From Apium graveolens (lineage: Eukaryota > Streptophyta > Magnoliopsida > Apiales > Apiaceae): DNA of 64,000 bases. Location of the stretch: NCBI RefSeq assembly GCF_009905375.1, contig NC_133647.1:80938442-81002441 (forward strand), in the 5' to 3' direction. Under the pieces are notes generated by a model. The model saw nothing but the letters and a program-made list of their open reading frames with translations. It ran no database searches and had not been told where the DNA came from. Below, in pieces: positions 34,308 through 46,200 of the stretch (position 1 is its first letter; every line of letters starts with the position of its first letter). A program made the translations under genes and the position numbers.

Positions 34308-37300
34308 TGTAACGCCCTCCAAACCCGGGGTATAGATCTGGGGGTTACTTACTAATTCCCAATATAATACAAACCTGAATAACAGTTAAGCAGATGCATA
34401 TCTAACCTCTTTAATACTAACTAGGATCTTTTTAGGTTGAGGTATGAGAACAAGAACAATACACTACATTCATTACAAACCAAATTTAAAATCTCACAGA
34501 ACTCTCTTTATTACAAACCATTGTCTAAACAAGTTTTAAACTAAATTTATTTTATTCAAACACATACCACACTTATCTACACTACACCTGCTCAGGTAAC
34601 TCAAAGCTCTTTTCCTGGATTGGATCAACATTTTTGGTATTAGAGGATCGCGCTGCTTGACTCGTTTCTTTACCACGCGAGTCTAGATAGATTTTATTCT
34701 CTTTTTTAACTGAAAACAAACAAGGTGAATGACAACAAAAAGGGGTGAACCAAAATTTGCTCAACAAGTCCATAATATATAAACAGTGATATAAGGAAAC
34801 TAAATGAACCGGTAATCTGATTACATCGGTAACTGTGTATTTCTGTTAGAGGAAACGAAGGCCACTGTGGGCGAGTATCAATAAACTAGACTGGACACAA
34901 GTTTGCACCAATATCCTGCTGATCAGTCAGGATACAGTGTAGATCCATACCTCTATGTATAGATCTATTCGAGTACCCAGGCTCTACGGCCCGAAAAAAG
35001 GATCTGGTTAATTCCTAGTCCTTAGGTACAAGTGTATACCCGATCCTAATCATCAGCATCCAGTCCACAGATGAGCAACCAGAACAATCGGTATGCTTTG
35101 ATGATCCAAATATCGGAATATATAAGGATATATGTATATATATATATATAAACTATTGAAATATGAATAGAGGATTCAATGAATTAGGAGAAATCGAGAA
35201 TCAAAAGGAAATATGAACAAAAGATCAACAATTATGTATCAGTGTATGTGAACAGGAGTTATCAGTGTGTAACTGCGATAAGAATCTGAAAGTAATTCAC
35301 TATTCTGAATTTAGAATTGGGGAGAGTCTTGCCTTTTACACGATCTACCACAAGTATATCACCGTTCTCTAACACTGGCTCGGTCCTCCTTGTTGGCCTT
35401 TATCAAAGAAAGATACTTATTTAGTCAACTCGTATCCCAATCGCATTTCAAACCGACTTCACGTAGCCCTTATCGTCTACCCGCTCGCTTATAATTGACT
35501 CGTATAATATTTACTAACAATCTGGACTCGATCAACCACATAATTCACATAGCACATAAGTCACATAGTCATTCTAGGCTTGAAATAATTTTTAGAATTG
35601 AAATCGACTCACTATTCGCATTTCTGAACAATCTTGGGCTCGTTTCCTATTTTTCGGAATTTATTGGACTCGTCTCTATAAGTAATAAGGCATAAAAGTA
35701 AATAAATATTGAAATTTAACTCGCTTCTAAAAGAAATTGGGATTTAAAAATATTTTTAATGAAAATAGATCATTTTTCCGAGTCGAAGGGCTTTCATTTC
35801 GTTTAAATCGGATAAACGGTTCAATTATTGTTCAATAAATAAGAATAAATCAATTTATTATTCAATATAAATAATTATTCAAAATAATTAATTATTCAAA
35901 ATAAATAAACATCAAAAATATTTTTAAATAATTATTTAGGAAAAATCATAATTAAAATAATTTTTCCAAAATTTTTGGAATTAAAATAAATTTATTATGA
36001 TTTATTAAAAAATAATTTGATTGATCATCAAAATAATTAATCAATTTTAAATAATTAATAAATAATAAATAAATAAATTTTAAATAATTAAAGAAATAAT
36101 TAATTTCAAAATTTTAGAAAATATTTCAGAATTATTTATAAAATAAATAAAAAATTAATTATTCAATTTATAAAATAAATAAAACTGATTTTTATAATTT
36201 ATAAAAATAAAAATAAAATAAAAATTTAGAAACATTTGTCGGTAATTGAACTTCTGACAAATGAATCAAAATCGGGTTCTGAAAACGGGTCAAACGGGTC
36301 AATTCCGGGTCATGAAGAACATGACCAGAAAATTCCCAGAATCCGGCGACAAACCCAGATTTCGGTGACCCATTTTCAGGCCAAAAACTTAACCCTTTGG
36401 TTCGTTTTTGAGTTGGCTTCACTTCCAATTTAACACAACAATCTATCTCTGGCCAAAACGAACCAAAAACATCCCGCAAAATCATTATCTGATCAAAACT
36501 CCAAAATTTTCCGGCAAACCTCGAAATCACAGATTCGTACATGAAAGCTCGATAATAATAGCTTAAAATAAATCCTAAAACACCTATAATCAAACCCCTA
36601 ACCTCCTACTACCCTCAGTTTCTTCTAAAATAAAAAACGATCAAATCAAAAATTGGTATAAACCCAAATAATCGAACTTGCATAAACAGGAATCGTTTGT
36701 TCAATTAACTACATAAATCGACCGTAAACATTTAAACAAAGATATATCAATCATCAAATCAAAAAGCCCTAATTCGAACATAAACCCTAGAAATTAAAAT
36801 TAAAAAATAACATATTAAAACATGAAATTGATACCATAAATTGAAAGAACAGATCGAGAGGATTGATTTGAGTACTCACATCGATCGATTTGGTGAAGAA
36901 AACTAATCAAAATCAACGATTGATTCCTCGACCCGATTTTGGAAATCGGACCCGATTTCAGAGAATTTTCTGATTTTTCAGTAATTTTAATAATTAATTA
37001 TAAATATTTAAATAAATATTAGGCTATTTATAGTAAGTAAAATAATACTCCTAATTAAAATTAAGGCCCTAATTATACATCTATTAAAATATTTTGTCCC
37101 CTAATTATATAATTTTTGAGTATTAATTTCTAATTTTTAAATATTTAATATATACAATATATATGTCAAAAATTCCCAAAAATTATGAATAATTCAAAAA
37201 TACAATGAAACAGTATAATTGAAAGTCCCATAATTTTATAAAAATAAAAATATGATTTTTGTGGGGCTTTTAACACCCGAAGGGGCCCGGAAAAGTCATT

Positions 37301-37622
37301 TTTCACGAAACGAGAAAATCTAAAAAATAACTGGACGTTCAGAATAACACGATGGTACAAGCCATTCTAGGAAAAATAAGGCCAATTATTTTATTTGAAA
37401 TATGGGCTATTAAAACAAAGTTCGGGTCATATAACTTTGGATATAAAAGTTTTGAATACAATATAAAATCCCCGATAAATACCCAAAAAATATCCTGACG
37501 GTACGGAACACACGTAGCACATAAAAGTTAGGGTTTATAACTAATTACACATAATAACATACTAAAACACATAATTCATCTTTATTATGATATAATACAA
37601 GCGTAATTTCCCAATCGGTACA
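34308..37622 (-). repeat. 3' LTR of Tekay-like element
   Basis: About 3315 bp, TGTAACGCCC at 34308 and CGGTACA at 37622. Very AT-rich from 35700 to 37150. No supported gene; the open frames in it (for example 36192-36593) have no recognisable protein content. The left flank ctttc is the candidate target duplication. Confidence 0.8.
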
Positions 37623-37640
37623 TCCTTCCCCCTTAATAGG
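37623..37640 (-). other. Polypurine tract of Tekay-like element
   Basis: tccttcccccttaatagg on the + strand is purine-rich on the - strand and abuts the LTR. Confidence 0.75.
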
Positions 37641-37686
37641 ATTCTGTCCTCAGAATCTCGCTAAGAACATAATTGGGGATATTTTG

Positions 37687-39087
37687 CTAACATTTCACTC
37701 TCAAGTCCCAGGTTGATTTTTTAACCATAGGGTTTCTCCACAAAACTCGTACTAAAGGTACAGACTTATTTCTTAACACTCTCTCCTGCCGATCTAGAAT
37801 TCTTATTAGCTGCTCTACATAAGACAAGTTAGCTTGAATTTCTTTCGGCTCATATTCTATTACATGTCTAGAATCAGAATTATATCTCTTAAGTATTGAA
37901 ACGTGAAACACATTATGAATATGCTGCATATGGGGCGGTAAAGCTAATTCATACGCAACTTTCCCGACTTTCTTCAAGATTTCAAATGGACCAACATATC
38001 GAGGCTTCAGTTTACCCTTGTTGCCAAATCTAGTTAATCCTTTCCATGGCGATACTTTTAATAACACATGCTCTCCTTCCTGGTAATCCATATTCTTCCT
38101 GGTTTGATCTACATATTTGCGTTGTCGATTTTGCGCTACTTCGAGTCGCTTTTTGATAAGCTATCCTTTTTCCTTGGTCTGCTGAATCAATTCTGGACCT
38201 AGAATTTTGCGTTCACCAACTTCATCCCAATACACAGGTGATCTACATTTCCTTCTGTATAAAGCTTCATAAGGTGACATTTCAATACTTGCATGATAGC
38301 TATTATTGTAAGAAAATTCCACTAATGGTAAATGCTCATCCCAACCGCCTTCAAAATTAATCGCACATACATGTAACATATCTTCAATTGTTTGAATCGT
38401 CCTTTCACTTTATCCGTCCGTTTGCGGATGGTAAGTGGTACTCATATTTAACTTAGTACCAAGGCATTCCTGAAACTGTCTCCAGAATCTTGAATTAAAA
38501 CGTGGATCTCGATCAGATATAATGGATACAGGAACTCCATGTCGCATCACAATTTCATTGAGATACAAGTGCACTAACTTGTCGAGCAAAAATCTTTCGT
38601 TGATTGAAAAAAAATGTGCCGACTTAGTCTGTCGATTATCACCCAAATTTCATCATGATTTGCTCTAGTTCTAGGAAGTCCTACCACAAAATTCATCGCT
38701 AGATGTTCCCATTTTCATTCCGGAATATCCAGTGGTTGTAGTCATCCGCTTGGACATTGATGTTCTGCTTTGACTCGTTGGCATGTGTAGCATTTACTTA
38801 CACACTCTGCTATTTCTTTCTTCATGTTCAGCCACCAAAAGTTTTCTTTAAGATCTCGATAAATCTTTGTGCTTCTTGGATGTACGAAGTATCTCGAGTT
38901 GTGAGCGTCTCGTAAAATTTCTTCTTTGAATTCTGGTACATTGGGTATCCAGATTCTCGAGGAAAATCGTAGAATTACTTTATCATCTTTCTGACTTGTG
39001 ATTTCTTCTCCTTTTAGGTTGTCATCTTCTTGAATCATTACTTCTTTTTGACATCTTCGAATCTTTTCCAACAGTTCAGGCTGAAAT
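37687..39087 (-). pseudogene. Tekay-like integrase, broken by stops and frameshifts
   Basis: Order on the - strand: H2C2 zinc domain (EILRDAHNSRYFVHP, CVSKCYTCQRVKAEH in 39071-38742), catalytic core ([16 protein letters not shown] in 38646-38410 carries the second Asp; ending YHPQTDG), then WDEHLPLVEFSYNNSYHASIEMSPYEALY (38379-38161) and the C-terminal GPFEILKKVGKVAYELALPP plus HNVFHVSILKRY (38091-37687). A stop follows QTDG at about 38407. The short C-terminal tail may be a weak chromodomain-like region; I could not confirm one. Confidence 0.85.
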
Positions 39088-41247
39088 TGTCACGCCCCAA
39101 ACATTTACAAAAGACAATATACGAGTAATTATATTAGTTAACAAAAGGAAGTAAATACATCCGAATCCAAGATCTTACAGTTTAGGGTTTGGAACAACCC
39201 AATACTATTAACTATTACAACCTGATTTTTAATATCGAGTCCTCATACAAAACGATCACTAACTACCTGAGCTCGAACATACGAATCGGCATCACAAGTC
39301 TTACGCGCTGTCTGCTTGAATCTAACCATATCTGCTAGCTGAAATATCAGGGTAAGCAAGTTGTGAGCCAAATGCTCAACAAGCGCTATAATATACATAA
39401 ACAAGAATAAAACATTAACAATGGAATTGAAAGATTCAACAATATAGTATCAAGAGATAAACTTTCAGGGTGATGGAATCTTTTATTATTAAAAAATCAT
39501 TCAAAACCATTTCCTTATCAAAACCATTTTATGACGCTACGGATTACAGCCGGTGATCAGCCGCCAAGTAATCCCGAACCTCGCTGGGTTCTAGAACATT
39601 AATGGGATCCCTAGGCAATTTTTAAGCCTACAAATTAAGAGTGGAAAGGACTTGCGTCTCAGTCCAGATCCACTATCTAAAGAAAATATGCGTCCCCCTT
39701 TGGGACTGGAAATCCAAATTTTAACTTTTTATTATAAAAACTGATGCCAAGTGACGGTTAATTTCTTAAAGAGTGAGCATCTTTATCAAGGGTTCTAGAT
39801 CAACTTTGAAGCACAGGGAATAGGTCCACTAAATTTCAAAGCCATAATCAACTAGACTATACTTTATCAAGGAAATTGTAAGGTTTCTATTCACAAGAAA
39901 TTTGATAATGAGATTTAGCAGGGTTATCGGATAGTATGAAGGAACTAAGTCAAACTAGGTTCAAGGTAATGGTTCTAGGTAAGACATAGGTATTGAAATA
40001 TAAAGAAGGTGAGAATCAGTTCAAACTATAACAGGGTATCATGTTTTAGGAGTAAGAATAGGGTTATCAAGCAATCATGAACGACTTTTAAGGGATAGCT
40101 GACTTTTAGGTATCAAGATAAGGTTACTGAGTATAAGTTGCACAGGGTTCCACATCACAATTACTTGGTATATTAGCATGGTACGACTTTTGAATTACTT
40201 GCATAGAAATCTCCAAGCTAAGTTAAACTACTTGCAATAGATACTTGAGGGTTCATGGCATTTACATATAATACGAAAGATAGATTTGAAACCATTTAGA
40301 TCATATATATCAAGGTGAATTAGAATAATCGCATCATATATAAAAGCTGGGCTAAAACTATCTTGCAGTATAAACAAAAAGGTAGGTTGAAACACTTGCC
40401 TTGAGAAAGGCTTGACTTGACTGGAAGATGGGAGCAACTGGAGCTTCACTCGACTTTAATGGCAAGTTTACCCTCGTCTCGAGAGCCTACACAAAATAAA
40501 TAATATCCTCATTATAATATATACTCACTAACTCAACCTAATTATAAACCGAAATTACGCACATTGGCACTTAGGCCTATATACACATAAATGCTTATAA
40601 TTACCTTATAAGCAGAATAGTTCACATAGTCACTCATGTTCACATAGCACATTTCAGTACATAATAATATATCCATACACACTATATTGCATCACTAGGC
40701 TTGGATGATCTCACTCCACTTACTAAAGTCACTTAGTTATACTAAACTAGCCAAAACTCTTAATATCGTCCTCATAACTCGGAGTGCCTTTTCTAAACCA
40801 TCAAGTTCTTATGGACCCTGACTTAGGCCTTACACTCTAATGAACTCATACTATCTTATAACTATGGTGGTCAACCTAGGCCTCACTAATAAGTGCCCTA
40901 AAACTAAAGGTTAAGTGATATTGCTCATTATAGTGATTTCAAGGTGACACCAATGGGTTTATCAGTACACTTGACACCCTTAAACTTCAATTTTACCTCT
41001 CAAACTTCTACACTAGACTATTCTGACCATAAGGAAACTCTCAAAGTTGGTGTCGCTCAAGGGCCTAGATTGGGCCTACCTGGGCCTAAGCTTAAAGTCC
41101 AATGTTCCACTGTTTTCTGGACAGAAAAGTGTCATGTTTTGCACTAACTTATGACACATGATTCTAACTCAATTCCTATGAAATATGGCTGGAAAAACTC
41201 CTCTAACACTCTCTCTAACTAGGGCTAACCAAGGCCTAGTGAGCGCC
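39088..41247 (-). repeat. LTR of another gypsy element, partial
   Basis: TGTCACGCCCCAAACATT starts at 39088 within the Tekay-like pol region; the five bases before it are gaaat. The end has the same CACGCCCC style as the other Tekay-like LTRs in the window. It is interrupted at 41247/41248 by the next element, so the rest must lie beyond the window. No coding frame is supported. Confidence 0.7.
41243..41247. repeat. Candidate target-site duplication (gcgcc), left copy
   Basis: Five bases flanking the large gypsy element at 41248. The right copy is outside the window. Confidence 0.5.
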
Positions 41248-44200
41248 TGTAACACCCCCAGATCCGGGGTCGGGGATCCGGGTCGTCACGGTCTTTCTTT
41301 CCACAATATCACTTCACTTAATTAATAATAAATAACCTTATGCTGTGACCCCACACTAACACACACCACAACCCGTTATAGTCTCAGAGATGAAATTTAA
41401 ATAAGTACAAGTCTTTGAATCCACAATTTAAAATTATTACAACCCAAAATGATTACTTGATAAATTTACAGTTAATTGCCATTATCTGTCACAAGTTATA
41501 ATTATACATAATTGATTCTCAAAAATAGAATGCCTGATCTACCAATAGATCTACCTCTGCAGCTATAGCAGCCACAACATCATCGGGAAGACGCGGGACG
41601 CTTCCCACGCGCTTGCGCTGGGTCTGCTGGAGTCTGGCCATCTTTCCTAACTGTTGTTGTGTGATGAAGAAATAAAGCAAGAGTGAGCCTTACAGCTCGC
41701 AAGATAATATATAGTGATAACAATAATATAAGTATCTAAATGGATACTTACTAGAATCTTTTATCGTGTGTAAGATAATTACTAGTATATACTTACTAGT
41801 ATATGAGCCTTCTCATAGTACTCATGAAAGTCTTGGTCAAAAGAAATGAACCAAGTTTGATATCTTAATGCGATGAAGTCGCAAAATATTCAGTATATAT
41901 ACATATATACTTTTCAAAATATTGGAAGTCCTCTTCCATGCATAATATACACAAAATCCCAGTGTATAACTGTATATAAAAAAAATATCGTTGCAAGGTG
42001 ATCTCATATATCTAACCTTGTCTCAACGTTTTTCTGAAAATCTTTGTCATTCATAAGACAATTATTAATTAGATATAAGTTTAAAAGATGAGGTTACCAA
42101 ATACCCCAATATACTTATATCTTTCCCAATACTACTTGAACTACCACCGTTCAAGTTATAATCAGTTTCAAAAGTTCATCACATAGATGAGACTACAAGA
42201 CAAGATTTGAATAGATTCAATCTTTGAAATATTATTGAATGAAATAAAGTTACGAGATACTTTATTTAGTCCCGATATATATATATCCACATATATATCT
42301 CTTCAACATTTCCTGGAACCTCTGTTATGTAAAGTATGAACAGAGTTTGAAACATCCAATGAATTTTGGAAAGGAAAAGAATTTTGGCATAAACCCGATA
42401 TCTCGCTGATCAGGCAAAGATACCAATAAGTAACCTTTTCTACTGTAGATGGATGAATTCCTCACCGGTCATCACCCTGGCCGCATTAGGACCTCGCGCT
42501 AGACCGTACCCCGGCCCCTCACGCGTTGATGGACTGCCACCCAGCCACTTACACAATAATAGACCGTACCCCGGCCTGTCGCTTATGCCGACTCAATGAG
42601 ATGGGCTTACTTCCCGAACGTTGGGCAAGTAATCAATTCATTTACCAAATCTGCAACCTCGTTGCGAATATAAAATACACCACAGAGCCGGATTCCCCAG
42701 GTTTTTGAGCGAGTATTTAAATCCCCTTTAAAAAGGAAGATCTTAAATATAAAAATGAGTTTTGGGATCCGCTCTGACTTTTTAAAAATTATTTTGAAGA
42801 CTCGAAAACACTTTAAAGAGTGTTTGGAGTAAGGCTGATTTAATGAAGTAAATCAGTCCCCAGAATATTTAGAAAATGACTGAATATTATTATTTAAATA
42901 ATATTCCCATAAAGAATAATCTTTATAAAAATAATTGAAGTAGAAGTATTAAAACTTATACTTGAAACGAGTATTAAATAACCAAAGATATACTTATATG
43001 AAAGTATTATCTTTATTTGAATAATCGAAAATAAGTTTGATTATTGACACCTTATTCTTTAATAAAATAAAGAATATACCTCAGCAAATAATCGGAGTCA
43101 TAGATCCTCAAATGAATATTCAAATAATATTCATAATAATATAAAAGAGTCATAAGTCCTCGAATGAATATTCAAATAATATTCAGATAAATAAATAAAA
43201 GGAGTCATAAGCCCTCGAATAATATTCGAAATAATATTCAATAATAAAATAAAGTTTCAAGTTATCGAATAAACCTTATTCGATTAATAGTTTGGAAAAC
43301 TATAACCATATATATATAAATATATAAATATATATATACATATATCCGTATCCATATATACAAAATCTACTCGGGATCCTCGACTCCCGGTTTTAGAAAA
43401 TATTTTCACCTTTGGGTCCCTATACTAAGGGTATATGCAAGTTATCGCTATCCTCTAGCATAGGTATTATCAACTGAACCAACAGATATATATTTCAAGA
43501 ATATGAAACAGGCATGCATATATACCATATCACATGCTACAATATATCGCAAGAATTTGCTAATAACAATCATGCACTATCACAAGATAATGCATATACA
43601 TATATTTACATCACAACAACAGTTATAACTGGTAGAAAACTTGCCTGAGCGACTGGGGTTACGAATGGCTCGGGACGAGTCTGATAACCTATAAACAACA
43701 AGTAAGTTGGAATTAAACCAAAGTCACTTGTAAATCTATACTTTAACTAACTTAGACTCTAACGCTTATTCTGCGCTTACTGATTCGCTTAAGTCACTCG
43801 GGTACCCTCGGCTCCACCATTTTTAATAATTTAACCTTTACGAGTTTTAAGGCGATTCCTTCGCGAGTGTCTTATCAACTGCCTAACACACTCTACATAA
43901 ATGTTTCATGCTCCGATTAGTCATTTAAGGGCCTTAACCAAGGTTTCAAAGTAAGGCGAGGGGTAAAGGTTCGTTCGCGAAACACCGTTACTTAAAACGG
44001 TCGTTTCTCCTAAACCGTGCATCGGAATCGAACGAACTACATATCAAAACGAAGCTTGAAACATGAACTATCTAATCATGGCAATGGTCAGTTCATGGTA
44101 GTTAGTGTTCGGGTGCAAAAGTCATGCACAAAACAGTTTAAGGAAAATTGGGCATTACGACGGCTATACCTTAGCGATTCCCAAATTTTACCAAATCAAT

Positions 44201-45428
44201 TCAATATCAAATCACCACCAATCAACACCAAACCAACCACAACAATCCCAACATCAACCACAAACAAACCAACCTACCACTCCACCATTTTCTAAGTCAA
44301 AACATCCATGGATCATAATTCTAATACCAAGTATGATAACGGCTCAATAATTAACTACAATAACTTACATACATAACTAAACATGCTTAATCTCTCATTC
44401 ACTAATTCAACCATTAAAACCTCCATTTACAATCCAAGCTCATACAAACTTATAACTTAAATCAAAGGGGAAAGCTTGGTTATACCTTCTTGGAGCTTCT
44501 TAATATCATCAAAGAGCCTTGAAATTCCTAAGAGAGCCCTGATCTAAGCTTAAACAACCTTGAACTTCCAAAAGAAATCAAGAAATCAAAGTTAGTTCTT
44601 GAAAGTTACTATTCATTACTATTCATCATCATCTTTGATGAATTAATTAGCTAAGAAAGACATGATTTTTGAAGCTCAAACTTCTAGGATAACTAAGTTA
44701 TAATATCAAGAAGCCATGGGAATTACCTTGAGAATTATGAATGAGCCAAGCTTGGACTTTGAATTTCTAAACCTCCATTTTTCAAGAAAAAGTCGAAACT
44801 ACAAGGTGGGGAGAGAAGAAATGAGTTGCTTGGTTGATTACTTGGTTAAAAAAATGTGATTAGAATACTTGGTGGAGGTTTAATCTTGGATAAATATCTT
44901 GACTAATGCTTGCATCACCATGCTTACCTCACCATCTAGCCACTTGTCTAATTCTTATGGATTGATGATGTCATCTATTTTCTACTCCACTTGATTAATC
45001 TCCCTTGCTTCTCTTACAAGCTTGTTTCTTGACCGTTTATTTATTTTACGGTTCGCTTAACTTTTGTTCTCGTTTATCGTTTGAGGGATCATACCCGGGA
45101 TCTTATTACTTGGGTTCCCTTAACCTTTCTCAATACATTATATTCCTTTTATGATCCTCTCTTATAATCCTTGAATTTAAATCCTTTTAATCATGTTACC
45201 TTATACTCAATTCTTTCGGTATCTGGTGGATTTTCGGGAAAAATTAAAGTGTTCAGATTTGGATTCTGACAATCTTTACATACACTTATATACCACATAG
45301 AGTACTAATAATATCTCAGAAGATCAATAAAAGAACCCCTACATAGTGTGGTATGAAAAGTTTTCTCATTCAGCAAAAACACTATTCATAAGGGTTTCAA
45401 AATTTTCCCAAAAATTGGGGTTATTACA
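41248..45428 (-). repeat. 3' LTR of large gypsy element
   Basis: TGTAACACCCCCAGATCC to TTATTACA. Contains a three-unit tandem repeat (43095-43254). No supported gene; frames such as 44017-44350 are low-complexity Asn/Thr/Pro-rich readings. Confidence 0.9.
43095..43254. repeat. Three tandem ~53-bp units inside LTR
   Basis: Units start at 43095, 43147 and 43202 (gagtcata...cctc-aat...aatattc), spaced 52 and 55 bp. Each contains an AATATT-type inverted stretch. Confidence 0.75.
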
Positions 45429-45445
45429 GTCTCCCCTCCTTAAAA
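45429..45445 (-). other. Polypurine tract of large gypsy element
   Basis: The + strand reads gtctcccctccttaaaa; the - strand is purine-rich (ttttaaggaggggagac) and abuts the LTR. Confidence 0.75.
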
Positions 45446-45599
45446 GGATTCCGTCCCGGAATCAGATAGAAAGTGAATAGGGATACTCTCTTAGCATTGC
45501 ACTTTCTAACTCTCGAGTAAATTTTCCCACATTGTGGTTCTACCATCAAACTCTTACTAGTTTGATAACCCTTCTCCTAAGCACTCGTTCCTTTTTACT

Positions 45600-46200
45600 C
45601 TATACCCTTCCTGGTTGCTCCATATAGGTTACGTCTGGTTGCATGTCTATGCGCTCATTTGCCCCTATTTGTCTGGCATCCGAATTACACTTCCTTAACA
45701 TTGATACATGAAACACGTTATGAACTTGTTGCAGGTTCGGGGGTAAGGCTAGCTCATATGCTAACCTCCCAAACGTCTTAATATATCCAAGGGTCCAACA
45801 AATTGTAGACTTAGCTTTCCTTTCTTTCCGAACCTCATCAATCCTTTCCAAGGGATACCTATAACATTATAGGTCCCCTATTTCATACTCTTTATCCTTT
45901 CGTGTCAAATCAACATACTTATCATGTCCATCTTGGGCTACTACCAGCCGTCCTCTGATTAGATCTATCATACCCTTGGTCCTTTGGACTACTGCGGGTC
46001 CGAGCATCTTGCGCTCTACAACTTCATCCTAACATAAGGGAGATCGACATTGTCTTCCTTCAAGGATCTCATAAGGCGACATCTCGATAATGACATATGA
46101 TCTATTGTCGTAAGATAACTCAATCCGAATTAAGTGATCATTCCAATTTCTTTCAAGTCTATTACACAGACTCTTATCATAGCTTCCAATCATTAGAGCT
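45600..46200 (-). pseudogene. Integrase C-terminal remnant in large gypsy element
   Basis: The - strand shows SYDNRSYVIIEMSPYEIL (near 46120-46067), MLGPAVVQRTKG, then LAYELALPPNLQQVHNVFHVSMLRKCN (in 45851-45600). This is the end of a Tekay-type integrase with frameshifts and stops. The catalytic core is not readable. Confidence 0.75.

Larger units (their letters stand above)
34308..39087 (-). mobile_element. Tekay-like gypsy element, 3' part
   Basis: On the - strand: integrase region (39087-37687), polypurine tract (about 37623-37640), 3' LTR (37622-34308). The 5' part is displaced beyond the window because another LTR is inserted at 39088. The LTR termini (TGTACCG to GTTACA on the - strand) and the integrase sequence suggest Tekay/Del. 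Confidence 0.8.

Noticed and set aside
44017..44350. Asn/Thr/Pro-rich frames as host gene exons
   Set aside because: They lie inside an LTR and consist of ACA/CCA-type simple sequence.
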